A stretch of 47,354 nt of DNA from a virus: the IMG/VR virus record IMGVR_UViG_3300027971_000073, positions 1-47,354 of that record, one strand, 5' to 3'. The position numbers were made by a program, and so were the translations under genes. Under the pieces are notes generated by a model. The model was given only the letters and a program-made list of their open reading frames with translations, was not told the origin of the DNA and searched no databases. The first letter of the stretch is position 1; every line of letters begins with the position of its first letter. Positions 29,975 through 38,191 of the stretch are shown piece by piece.

Positions 29975-30247
29975 TTAGCAATCCCACTTTCTCAGGCTTT
30001 TATTGATCCTGCTGTTAGGGTCCCGGGCAGTCTTGGCCGAGGTCAACTTCTTCTTCATGCCCGACATGCGAGCACAAAAAGATTTGCGCCTCGCAGCCGA
30101 GGTCTCAGATCGAGCAGCCTGCTTCTTGCTGACCGGAGCCTTTAGGTTCCCGCCTGTAGACCGATTGTAGCTACGACGTCCGGCCTCATTCAGACCACCT
30201 TCCGGGTTCTTACCTAGAGCCCTTTGCCATGCTGGACTATCTGCCAT
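29975..30247 (-). CDS. DUF6321-like basic phage protein (90 aa)
   Basis: 90 residues from the ATG at 30247 (MADSPAWQRALGKNPEGGLN). Sequence blocks SPAWQR-GKNPEGGLN, GRRSYNRSTGGNLKAPVSKK and KSFCARMSGMKKKLTSAK... ending INKSLRKWDC match a small protein I know from many environmental phages (DUF6321-like). It is very basic, probably nucleic-acid-associated. The ATG lies 11 bases inside the end of the 52-residue gene. Confidence 0.75.
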   Translation of the reverse strand: MADSPAWQRALGKNPEGGLNEAGRRSYNRSTGGNLKAPVSKKQAARSETSAARRKSFCARMSGMKKKLTSAKTARDPNSRINKSLRKWDC

Positions 30248-30395
30248 AACCAATTTCCTTGGCAGTTAGTTTTGATCTCTCAAACGCCTTCGCGGTTGGA
30301 GCTCCTTTAGAGCCCGGCTTTCTCATTTTTTCTTTCGAGCCAGCTTTAATCCTGGCCCTCTTTTTGTGTATGTTTGCGTATAGTCCTGGTTTCAT
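30237..30395 (-). CDS. Small basic phage protein (52 aa)
   Basis: 52 residues starting MKPGLYANIHKKRARIKAGS, ending KAFERSKLTAKEIGYGR. AAGGAG lies at good spacing before the ATG at 30395. The MKPGLYANIH-KRARIKAGS opening is one I recognise from small phage proteins that often adjoin the DUF6321-like gene, as here. Almost every third residue is Lys or Arg, suggesting binding to nucleic acid; function unknown. Confidence 0.75.
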   Translation of the reverse strand: MKPGLYANIHKKRARIKAGSKEKMRKPGSKGAPTAKAFERSKLTAKEIGYGR

Positions 30396-30412
30396 TTTTA
30401 TTTCTCCTTTTG

Positions 30413-31285
30413 TTAAACCACACCTTTGGGTTTGAATTTCTTGTCAAAGCACCACAATGCTAAACAGTGCTGAAAAGCACTCCAACCGTCTTCCAACTCC
30501 TGCTCGCTCCACTTGTAAACGTAGGGAGCGGACGGAGTCTTTGACGATAGTATCACCGACATGCAGTGCACTTCTTTGCCAAGGGCCTTCCTATAGGCCC
30601 CCAACTGCATCGCGTCGTGTGGGTACACCGGGCGCCTAGATGCTGTCACCTTCTCCGGGTCGAACGATCTGTTCTTCAGATCGATTAAGCATGTGCCATA
30701 CTCGGAGTGATCAATCAGCGCGTCCGCCTTCCCGGCGTATCCAGCACCGACCAGCACCTTCTCTTCCCAATGCGCCTTCACGACCTGGGAGTTGATCCAC
30801 TCCACCATGTACTCTGCGAATGGAATAAGATCCTCCCGGATGTGTATATCTGATGTAGATACAGGCTCCTTCTTCTCGCGCAGTAGTGGCAATAGTCTCT
30901 CCTGGACGTCGTGCATGGAGGTACCATGGTTCGACGCTTTCTTGGTCACTGCCTTGCTCAACTCCTCAACTGCCGAGGCCCAATCTTCCAGGGACTCACC
31001 GGGAAGTCTCGGGCGCTCGTCGGCTGCGAGTAGGACCTGGGTTATTTTCCAGGCATTGAGTTGTGGGGCGTCCTTCACTTTCATCACCGAAGTGACCGAC
31101 GGAAGAAGATCAATACCTTCCTTGGCTAGCTTCCTCACGTCGCGGAGCGTTGTTGGGCGATCGCGCCCTTCAGCGTCCGGGACCGTGTGGAAAGCCTCTC
31201 CGTCAGTCGAGTACCAGTGCGCGGAGAATTCCGCGGATACTAGCCTCGTCGGCGTTTCCGAATAAGTAGAGAGTTCCAGTGCCAT
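30413..31285 (-). CDS. RecB/Cas4-like PD-(D/E)XK nuclease
   Basis: 290 residues from the ATG at 31285 (MALELSTYSETPTRLVSAEF), which overlaps the SSB-like stop as TAATG. Core motifs are visible in the middle: an acidic residue in AGKADALIDHSEYG, a following LIDLKNRSF (D-x-K) and the HDAMQLGAYRKAL helix (QLxxY), the pattern of RecB-family exonucleases. It would act on phage recombination or host DNA breakdown. The next-upstream start (31369) lies inside the SSB-like gene. Confidence 0.8.
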   Translation of the reverse strand: MALELSTYSETPTRLVSAEFSAHWYSTDGEAFHTVPDAEGRDRPTTLRDVRKLAKEGIDLLPSVTSVMKVKDAPQLNAWKITQVLLAADERPRLPGESLEDWASAVEELSKAVTKKASNHGTSMHDVQERLLPLLREKKEPVSTSDIHIREDLIPFAEYMVEWINSQVVKAHWEEKVLVGAGYAGKADALIDHSEYGTCLIDLKNRSFDPEKVTASRRPVYPHDAMQLGAYRKALGKEVHCMSVILSSKTPSAPYVYKWSEQELEDGWSAFQHCLALWCFDKKFKPKGVV

Positions 31286-31902
31286 TAGAACGGTGCTCCG
31301 TCGTCGGTCGCCGCGGTCGATTTGACTCCACCGAGCTCTTTCGACAGAAGAACTTTTTCCTGTAGCCACTTCGGCAAGTTGGTAAACTCGCCACCCTGGC
31401 CTTGCTCAATCTCATACGAGATAAGATTGTTTACGCGCTCAGGAACTGCCATGCCTTTAGGCAATTTGGATGCAGATCCAATCGCAGCGTAGGTCTTGCC
31501 GGAGGTTTGACTAACCTTGTGGACTACGTTGAGCAGTGCCGACTTCCCAAGGAAGTCAGTCACCTTGAAAGAGGCGAGTTGTTTCGCGTTGAGCGCTGAA
31601 CCGAGCCAGCCTTCAACAAACTTCCGAAGCGACGCCTTCGGTCCGATCGACGCGGTAAACTCCGCGGAACAGACCAACGGCTTTTTGATGATGGTCACCT
31701 TACCATTCTCTACTTGCTCGAAGTCGTCGTTCTGATCGCAGACTTCAAACCCGATCCGGATCTTCTTCAACTCCTTCGTCTCACCTTGGTAGGTGCTCTT
31801 TTGGGTTCCCATGTCAATTACCGAATAGCAGATTGCAGGATGCGCTCCCGCTTCTACGATCAGTCTTTCTTTTGTGCTTTTCTCACTTAGTACTAGCGCC
31901 AT
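31285..31902 (-). CDS. Single-stranded DNA-binding-like protein
   Basis: 205 residues. Beta-rich N-terminal two-thirds (PAICYSVIDMGTQKSTYQGE, KIRIGFEVCDQNDDFEQ, PKGMAVPERVNNL) fit a phage OB-fold group associated with replication. The C-terminus ends TDDGAPF, an acidic tip closing in Pro-Phe like that of bacterial SSB, which recruits partner proteins. Sits between the Holliday-type resolvase and the RecB-like nuclease, a recombination set. AAAGGAG precedes the ATG. Confidence 0.75.
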   Translation of the reverse strand: MALVLSEKSTKERLIVEAGAHPAICYSVIDMGTQKSTYQGETKELKKIRIGFEVCDQNDDFEQVENGKVTIIKKPLVCSAEFTASIGPKASLRKFVEGWLGSALNAKQLASFKVTDFLGKSALLNVVHKVSQTSGKTYAAIGSASKLPKGMAVPERVNNLISYEIEQGQGGEFTNLPKWLQEKVLLSKELGGVKSTAATDDGAPF

Positions 31903-31916
31903 ATATGTATTCTCCT

Positions 31917-32330
31917 TTATGGTTTATTTGGGTTTATTTGAGGTGAAGTCTGATGAATGTCTTTTGCGTGTGTGACTGCTGGCAACACGATCGGAAGACT
32001 ATTATTTACCAAATCGATCCAATCTTGGAACTTCATTGTGACGTGCCATCCTGTTTGATTTCTTCGATGACAGACGATAGGTGTCTTACCAGTTTTTGAA
32101 TCGTTGGTAGACTGTTGCATCCAGTCGTAAATTTTGGTTTGCTGGCAGTACTTGACCTCGACGTGGAAGGGCCAGAATTCTGATTCGACCAGTACGTCAC
32201 TAGCTCCGCCATCCGGAGACCCGCAGAATTGCTGGGCGCGCCTAGCCTTCCATCCAGCCTCACTGAGCAGGCTTGATACCTCGCGTTCACCGCGTTTCCC
32301 CTTGTTGCGTGACATCTTTCCTCCGCCCAT
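31917..32330 (-). CDS. Holliday-junction-resolvase-like PD-(D/E)XK nuclease
   Basis: 137 residues. N-terminal RNKGKRGEREVSSLLSEAGW with RRAQQFCGSPDGGASDVLVE, followed by FHVEVKYCQ (E-x-K), is the core of archaeal/phage Hjc-type or VSR-like nucleases. The HRRNQTGWHVTM strand is the usual C-terminal part. Perfect AAGGAGGT precedes the ATG at 32330; a second ATG at 32315 with GGAGGAAAG is also possible. The 94 bases upstream hold a small hairpin (32374..32388) and a TTGACC box, a plausible early promoter without a clear -10. Confidence 0.8.
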   Translation of the reverse strand: MGGGKMSRNKGKRGEREVSSLLSEAGWKARRAQQFCGSPDGGASDVLVESEFWPFHVEVKYCQQTKIYDWMQQSTNDSKTGKTPIVCHRRNQTGWHVTMKFQDWIDLVNNSLPIVLPAVTHAKDIHQTSPQINPNKP

Positions 32331-32424
32331 GGTGACCTCCTTGTTTCAAGATCACCGGACTCTGCCGAAGCACGGCAACTAGGTCAACACATTATTTTTG
32401 GGGAACTTTAATTAGCTTGACTTG

Positions 32425-32859
32425 TTATATCTTCGACAAACTCATCCAGGCAATTGAATCTTCTGGAGATGCGGAACGCGTCGCTTTCATTTTTCTTGAG
32501 TCAAATACCCAAAGCAAATCCTTGTCCAGCGCGACCAGGAATATTAGGTCGATGCACTTGCCGTACTTCCTCTTGTCGACTCCGCGCCCGGTGCTGAACT
32601 TGTAGCTCGGGCCCCTTCTGCCACTGCTGTGCAGTCGTGGAGATCCACACGACTTGACCTGGATTCTTTTGAATGTGCCGTCTTTCTCCGCGACAATATC
32701 GTACCCGGCGTTGTCCTCAAATGGGGTCAACACATTCCACCCGGAAGCGAGGAGTCCTGCAATTACCCTGGCGACTCCTACTGCTCCTGTCTGACGATTA
32801 CCCGGTTGGAGCATTCCCGAAAAGTCGATATCTGTTCGAGACTCTATTCTGGAGACCAT
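32425..32859 (-). CDS. PDDEXK_5-like endonuclease
   Basis: About 144 residues if it begins at the ATG at 32859; starts at 32907 and 32814 are also possible and none has a good ribosome site. The core is GNRQTGAVGVARVIAGLLAS, then NAGYDIVAEKDG with FKRIQVKSCG (D...QVK), the active-site layout of the PD-(D/E)XK group that includes I-Ssp6803I-like homing endonucleases. The last part has a DLIFLVALDKDLLWVFD strand pair. It overlaps the lysozyme end. May be a free-standing mobile endonuclease or a phage-encoded DNA repair nuclease. Confidence 0.7.
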   Translation of the reverse strand: MVSRIESRTDIDFSGMLQPGNRQTGAVGVARVIAGLLASGWNVLTPFEDNAGYDIVAEKDGTFKRIQVKSCGSPRLHSSGRRGPSYKFSTGRGVDKRKYGKCIDLIFLVALDKDLLWVFDSRKMKATRSASPEDSIAWMSLSKI

Positions 32860-33622
32860 TGAGAAACTTTTTACGTTCCGGGTTCTGCTCCGCAAGCCTT
32901 CTCTCATAGGTCATCTGCTCGACAGAAACGTTCCTCATTACCTCTGATGGGTTTAATCCCTCCAGGGCCTTGAGCGTCTGAGGCCCAAGCGCTCCGTCGT
33001 CCTTCACCCCGATTGCGCGTTGCAGGAACTTTGTTGCCCCTCCGACCCCGCGGTTGAATGCCAGGTCCTGGAAGAAGGGTCGGTAAGGCTCAGGAAGTTT
33101 AGACGTGAAGGGCTTGGTATATTCTACGACGTACCTGGCAGCTGCGTCCCTTCGTTCCCCTGCTGGAAGATTCTTCAGCATCTCGGCGGCCGCGGGATGG
33201 TACTTGTCGTTGATTCCGGCGACCTCGTAGCTCCCGCCCATATCCCCGGAAGGAAGATTGTAGACCATGACGTTCCCGGACTTGTCCTTCCTGGCCTCCA
33301 TGTCAACCGTTGCTAGGGCTGAGTCGTATTCGTTCTTTGGAACCTTCGGCCCCATTAAGTTTTGATCCTGCATAATGTTTTTAGTCACTTCGTCCTCCAT
33401 TGCTCTTTGTGCTGTCTCTGCCCGGATATCATCCATCGTCGCAGCCGACCGCATACGATCCGACATTGCGACCAGGCGCTGCCCCTTCTCGTCGGTCCAC
33501 CCTGCTTTCTGTGGCTCCCGCATCGGTCTGGATACGTTTTGCCTGTCAAATTCCCCGGCCCCAAATGGGGTGAAATTTCTGCTTGCGCTTAGTTCGGGGA
33601 TCTGTGTTAGAATGTTTGCCAT
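32798..33622 (-). CDS. GH108-type lysozyme (endolysin or virion-associated muramidase)
   Basis: 274 residues. N-terminal 90 residues are charged and have no recognised fold. Then a GH108-like catalytic region: E109 in VDMEARKD is the candidate acid, followed by GDMGGSYEVAGINDKYHP (127-143), LAFNRGVGGATKFLQRAIG (187-205) and DGALGPQTLKALEGL, which resembles the small peptidoglycan-binding helix pair. It would cut host peptidoglycan. The N-terminal extension and place next to ejection proteins suggest a virion-carried entry lysozyme, but it may serve as endolysin too. Confidence 0.75.
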   Translation of the reverse strand: MANILTQIPELSASRNFTPFGAGEFDRQNVSRPMREPQKAGWTDEKGQRLVAMSDRMRSAATMDDIRAETAQRAMEDEVTKNIMQDQNLMGPKVPKNEYDSALATVDMEARKDKSGNVMVYNLPSGDMGGSYEVAGINDKYHPAAAEMLKNLPAGERRDAAARYVVEYTKPFTSKLPEPYRPFFQDLAFNRGVGGATKFLQRAIGVKDDGALGPQTLKALEGLNPSEVMRNVSVEQMTYERRLAEQNPERKKFLNGLQNRVSNRYRLFGNAPTG

Positions 33623-33893
33623 GAAGAAAATCCTATTGGTTACAGCATTATCACTCAGTCGTTGTTTCGCCGGGGATCTCCTCCTGGACGAGACAGGAAC
33701 CTACTCCGGCATGTTGGATCGGGGTATTCGCACAACAAGAACAGGGGCTATTGACGGAATGGTTTCCAGGAACAGGGGTTGGGTTAGCAATCGGAGCGGA
33801 AGATTTGACGGTTTCATTACAAAGGACGGAACCGTGTTCGATTCCCGCGGTAGATTCTCCGGGTTGACCGATAGGCTCAAAGACGTCGAGTGA
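33621..33893 (+). CDS. Secreted plus-strand protein with imperfect repeats (moron-like)
   Basis: 90 residues. The N-terminus MKKILLVTALSLSRCFAGDL is a signal-peptide-like stretch. The mature part carries imperfect repeats with RTGAIDGMVSRNRG, NRSGRFDGFITKDG and SRGRFSGLTDRL, a G-F-x-G-F style beta pattern. It occupies exactly the gap between two minus-strand genes and is the only plus-strand gene I accept. Its ATG shares CATG with the lysozyme start codon (33620..33623). No ribosome site is visible. It could be a foreign addition exporting a protein during infection. Confidence 0.6.
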   Translation: MKKILLVTALSLSRCFAGDLLLDETGTYSGMLDRGIRTTRTGAIDGMVSRNRGWVSNRSGRFDGFITKDGTVFDSRGRFSGLTDRLKDVE

Positions 33894-33895
33894 GG

Positions 33896-36800
33896 TCATT
33901 TTTTGGCCTCGAGTTGCTTTTTAATTAGCCTAGACTTTACTGCTGATTCCAGGTTTTTGCCTTGATTGGCAAGCGACTCTGCGAGTCTTCTATTAAAGAC
34001 AGCGTCTAGCCTTTTTGCCGAGGAGAGGACTCCGCGGGTTGGCTCAACAGGACCGCTAAGAGACGGTTTTGCTTTGCCTTCAGAGACTCCTGGCGCTTTT
34101 CCCGCTCCAGCAATATTTCCTCTGTCAGGCTTATTTCCTGCTCCCTCAAGGAGGGCGATTGCACCTTCATATCCATTGCGCACAAGTATATCCCGATATT
34201 CTCCGGTGCGCAACAACGAAGAAAAGTCAGGAGTTTCCCCAATCTTTTCCCCTGTCAATCCGCCTTCTTTGACGATCTGCACCATGGTGCGCTTCTCTTC
34301 GGCAGATTTACGCATCTCGTAAAGAGTCTTGGCAAACGACCAAACAGTCTCCTGGATCTCGGCTGGAGTCCAACTGTCTCCGGTTAGCTCGCTCGCCTTT
34401 TGTGCAGCCTCCCGGACTCGACTCGACATAGCCAGGTATCCCGGGCCCTTGCCTGGATCTGATTTGGTCTTACTACCGGAAAACATGCTCTGCTCGATAT
34501 CGGCAAACGTTGCCATCCATGCGTCATTGGTCACTTCGTTCACCATGTCGCGCAGATTGAGCATGAACGAATTCACCTTTGGCCCGGAGAGCATTATCTT
34601 TTCCGGGTCTACGGACGTGAGTGCCTCGATCGAATTGTTTCTCCAGGCGCCCAGGACCGAATCAAGGGTACCGCTACCCTGGACGGACTTTGCCATGATA
34701 TTCAAAATCTTGTCGGTTGACTGAGGGCGCCCTTCCTTTGTCCACAAAGTCCAAGTCTTTAGCGCGTTGACCAGGTTGCTCTCGACAGAGGTTTGAGGCG
34801 ACAGCGCAGCGAGAAGGGCCGCGAACCTTGGGGCGTCGCTATCAAAAACATCGATCAGTGCTTGGGTACTCTTCCTGTACCACCCGCGCTTTGCCTCTCC
34901 GGCGATTGCCACCTCCGCAAATTCCTGTGCTGATGGTAGCTTCTCGCGAATATCAACAATCTTCTGTCCTGCATCCCGGCGAAGTTTTTTCTGCTCGTCA
35001 GGGGTCATGAATTTGATTGCATTTTTGAGCCCGGAAACACTCGACGCCAATTCGCGCAACTTGTCCTCTTCGGTCGTGGCCGGGGCAAACTGCTTCTGTT
35101 CTACAGTCGCAGGCGCCAAGTTCGCAGCCTGCTTCTGGTAGTCGAAGAAAAATCCTGTGCGCCCGGTATCGCGAGAGTTGGCAATGCGGTCCAGGCGATA
35201 AGATTTGACCAGGCTCCCCGGAGGGCGCCCTTCGGCTGCGTACATGGGATTCGCATTTTTGTTGGAAATGTTTGTGATGCCGAATAGGTAGTTAATCGCA
35301 TTTCGCTTATCGATCCCGATCCCTGTCTCCCCGGGCCTTTCGTTGGCATGGTTGTCTAGGTACTGCATGACGTCCTTCTCGTAAGACGCCAGGTCTCCGC
35401 CCCACACCTCGTTGATCCGGCCCTTGCCACTCCTGGCAAAATCAAGCATGCGACCGCGAAGAGCAGATATGTCGACTGCCTGGGCCAGAATGTTCCCGGC
35501 CTTGGATAGGCGCCAGCCAAGGAATGCGATCTCGGACTGCCCAACCTTAATGTTTCCTAGTCCGCGCTTAACAGACTGAGCCCAGCTACCATCCTCGCCT
35601 GTGCCGACCTTTTGGTACCAGACAGAGTATGTCTTACCTTCCTGGCGACTGTCTTGGAGGGCCTTGGCTACTTCCTTTGTAAAATCATTAAAACTGTCGA
35701 GGTTAAAGAATCCCTCTGGGAGGGTATTGCCTCCGACGTATGGTTTGCCGTCGGACTGAATCTTGACGCCAAACTCGGGGCTCCCGCGCTCCAAGACAGC
35801 GTCTGGATTGTAGAGGCGCCCAACGTCCGCCACCCTGGCCTTGTCAACTGCCAGGATCGATGCTGGGTCTTTAGGTCGGACAGTTCCGTCCGGGAACTTC
35901 ACGGCAAAATCGTTTTCCTCGAGATTAGTCTTTCTGTTGCGAGTAAACTTGACTGCTGGATTGTCCGCCAGGTTCCTGTTCCCTGGCCCCGGGACTAGCG
36001 TCACGTCCTTCTGCTTCTCTGCCTTCTCTAGTCCGTCAAGATACTTGTCGCGGTCCCGGAACCATCTTGTCGTGAGCTCACGCAATTGCTTTGATGGGAC
36101 CAGGGGATTGTCCTTGAAGAGCGTGTCAATGTTCGTCGGTTTAGGCCCGGTTGTGTCGATCCCAAACTTATTCAAGAGCCTTCCAACAGGGGCCAAGAAT
36201 CCTTCCTGGAGCGAGAGCAGATCTGTGCCCGGAAGAGTTTTGCGCCGGAGAGAATCAAGATCTCTGCCTCGGGTTTCTCCAACAAACTGTTCGGCAAGAA
36301 TTTCGTCTGCAATCCAATCCAGGTCTCCAGCCCCCGGTTCTGCCCTTTGAGATCCCTCGCGAAGCTCGTTCACCTTCGCCCTCACCTCAGTTTCAGTAGG
36401 AGATCCCCGGCCCTGGCGCTCGCCTTCAATAAGTTTTCTTGCGTACTCGTTGCCTCTTTTGCGAAGACCTTCCGGACCATATTCCGCCATGACTGCCATG
36501 CGACCTTCAGACTTATTGATTGCTGGTGACTTCGTTATAATATGCGTTGCCTCGTGGCGCACCGTATCCCCCGAAGCCCTCTTGTCGTCCATGTTTATCA
36601 GCAACCTAAGTTTTCCACTTTTGTCTGGAACTCCTTTCACTACACCCGCTGCGTTGATCCCGGCATTTTCTGGCTTCATGAAAGAATCACGATTATGGAA
36701 CTCGACCTGGACGTTCGGGTCCATCATCTGAAGGGTCGCCGCGTCTAGGAATGGACGATTATCTTTACGGATGTAGTTGGCAATGCTTTCTACATCCAGC

Positions 36801-38185
36801 CCAAGCTCGGCCTGCTTTGCAAGCAGCCTGTTAACGTCACCCTGTTTTGCCAGAGCTTTTTTAGCTGGCTGTTGGGAAATGCCTCTGAATCCTCCTCCGA
36901 CTGCCCCCATCCTAGATCCAATTGCCACTCCGCCACCAATGCCCTCTTCTTCACCACCGGACCCAACGTAACCTAATCCCGCGCCAACGACCGTTCCCTT
37001 TGCCGATCCAACCCCTACGTCTAGTCCAAGTTCAGCAGTTTTGGCAGTTATTGGAGACGATAGAACTGATGTGTTCGCAGCCCGGCGCAACCATTCCGGA
37101 TTCTTCTGATTCTTGGCAACCCTCTGCATAAGGTTCATGCGAGAAGGTCCTGTCATTGCTTCTTCGCCCATAATCCTCGCGGCCTGGGCTCCTTTCTCTA
37201 CAACCTCTGCTCCAGCCCTGGTCGCGGCAATCTTGGCTCCGACCGGGAATGCGCCCGGGATGCCAACGGCAGCTGCTCCAGCAGCCATCGCTCCAGCAGT
37301 CTTCGGTGCTGATACTGATGGGAAAACCCGCTGGATGCCTTGCCCAACCTTTTCGACTCCAAGATCAATCACGTTCCCAACAGCCCTGGCGCCAGTTTCA
37401 ACTCCTTCGGCAACCCTAGTCCCAGCCCTTAATCCCCTGCTCGCTTTTGACGCGGCGGATGTGGCTTTAGCTCCAGCCCCAATAAATGGGGCAAATGTTG
37501 TAGGGTCAAGAAACGTCGACGTAGCTTCTGCAACGCCCGGCATGAATGACCCCTTCGGCAATCCAATAATACTTTTCCCTTGAGCCCTTTCGGCGTTAAT
37601 CTTGTCAACTGCCTGCATCTGATAGTTTTGCTCGATCGTCTTTTGATTTAGGTAAGATTTATAATCCGCCTGGAGACCTAGCGCCCCGGCTGCCATGTAC
37701 GGTGCTTTCTCAATAAACTTCGATGCTCCGACTGCTGTCGTACCAAGATCCATGGTGCCTCTAGCCAATGCCTCGACTGCGGTTGCTAAAGGCTTTATCT
37801 CGTCGCCAAATTCTGGTGGCTTCTGATAATACTCGGAAACGTCTTTGAGCGCCCCGCTGGCAACATCTTCTATGTATTTCTTCCCGCCCTCGTATCCTGT
37901 TTCAATTTTCTTGCTAAGTGTAGGCTCGGTTTTTCTCAGGAGAAGAAACTCGTCTTCACTTGCTATAAAGTTTGGATCTGACTCGTCTTGAGATCTGATG
38001 AATTCAGCAGAAGTCAACTCGTCCGCAAATATTGGTTTTGAATCTATGAATTGGACTTTGCCCTCATACGATTCGTGGACGATTTTTGCCTCGTCCTGCG
38101 TGAACTCAAACTGAGGATTTTCGCGATACTGGCGAAGCAGATAGTTTGCCGCCTCGCGTTTATCCTGGATGATTTCGTCGGCCAT
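33896..38185 (-). CDS. Giant ejection/internal virion protein with HEATH zinc motif (1429 aa)
   Basis: 1429 residues. The N-terminal 130 are acidic; 140-440 are Ala/Gly-rich amphipathic helices (membrane-insertion-like); HEATH (H544-H548) in VRHEATHIIT is a zincin-type HExxH motif. The C-terminal third (about 1100-1330) has blocks such as WYRKSTQALIDVF, LLAALSPQTSVESNLVNALK and WTPAEIQETVWSFAKTLYE, a domain I know from large phage polyvalent proteins. This fits a T7 gp16-like ejected protein that builds a channel and may cut host peptidoglycan or protein. Confidence 0.75.
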   Translation of the reverse strand: MADEIIQDKREAANYLLRQYRENPQFEFTQDEAKIVHESYEGKVQFIDSKPIFADELTSAEFIRSQDESDPNFIASEDEFLLLRKTEPTLSKKIETGYEGGKKYIEDVASGALKDVSEYYQKPPEFGDEIKPLATAVEALARGTMDLGTTAVGASKFIEKAPYMAAGALGLQADYKSYLNQKTIEQNYQMQAVDKINAERAQGKSIIGLPKGSFMPGVAEATSTFLDPTTFAPFIGAGAKATSAASKASRGLRAGTRVAEGVETGARAVGNVIDLGVEKVGQGIQRVFPSVSAPKTAGAMAAGAAAVGIPGAFPVGAKIAATRAGAEVVEKGAQAARIMGEEAMTGPSRMNLMQRVAKNQKNPEWLRRAANTSVLSSPITAKTAELGLDVGVGSAKGTVVGAGLGYVGSGGEEEGIGGGVAIGSRMGAVGGGFRGISQQPAKKALAKQGDVNRLLAKQAELGLDVESIANYIRKDNRPFLDAATLQMMDPNVQVEFHNRDSFMKPENAGINAAGVVKGVPDKSGKLRLLINMDDKRASGDTVRHEATHIITKSPAINKSEGRMAVMAEYGPEGLRKRGNEYARKLIEGERQGRGSPTETEVRAKVNELREGSQRAEPGAGDLDWIADEILAEQFVGETRGRDLDSLRRKTLPGTDLLSLQEGFLAPVGRLLNKFGIDTTGPKPTNIDTLFKDNPLVPSKQLRELTTRWFRDRDKYLDGLEKAEKQKDVTLVPGPGNRNLADNPAVKFTRNRKTNLEENDFAVKFPDGTVRPKDPASILAVDKARVADVGRLYNPDAVLERGSPEFGVKIQSDGKPYVGGNTLPEGFFNLDSFNDFTKEVAKALQDSRQEGKTYSVWYQKVGTGEDGSWAQSVKRGLGNIKVGQSEIAFLGWRLSKAGNILAQAVDISALRGRMLDFARSGKGRINEVWGGDLASYEKDVMQYLDNHANERPGETGIGIDKRNAINYLFGITNISNKNANPMYAAEGRPPGSLVKSYRLDRIANSRDTGRTGFFFDYQKQAANLAPATVEQKQFAPATTEEDKLRELASSVSGLKNAIKFMTPDEQKKLRRDAGQKIVDIREKLPSAQEFAEVAIAGEAKRGWYRKSTQALIDVFDSDAPRFAALLAALSPQTSVESNLVNALKTWTLWTKEGRPQSTDKILNIMAKSVQGSGTLDSVLGAWRNNSIEALTSVDPEKIMLSGPKVNSFMLNLRDMVNEVTNDAWMATFADIEQSMFSGSKTKSDPGKGPGYLAMSSRVREAAQKASELTGDSWTPAEIQETVWSFAKTLYEMRKSAEEKRTMVQIVKEGGLTGEKIGETPDFSSLLRTGEYRDILVRNGYEGAIALLEGAGNKPDRGNIAGAGKAPGVSEGKAKPSLSGPVEPTRGVLSSAKRLDAVFNRRLAESLANQGKNLESAVKSRLIKKQLEAKK

Positions 38186-38191
38186 GACCGA

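Noticed and set aside
32374-32388. TGCCG/CGGCA hairpin as a terminator before the early block
   Set aside because: The stem is only 5 bp and no T-run follows on the minus strand, so I do not call it a terminator.
33651-33899. 82-residue minus-strand frame coupled by ATGA to the 1429-residue gene
   Set aside because: It covers the same DNA as the plus-strand secreted protein gene. Its composition (Pro, Thr, Ser, Gly, Cys without structure) looks random, whereas the plus frame has a clean signal peptide and repeats.
37113-37583. 156-residue plus-strand frame opposite the ejection protein
   Set aside because: It is Ala/Pro-rich antisense of an Ala/Gly-rich segment, with no start signal.
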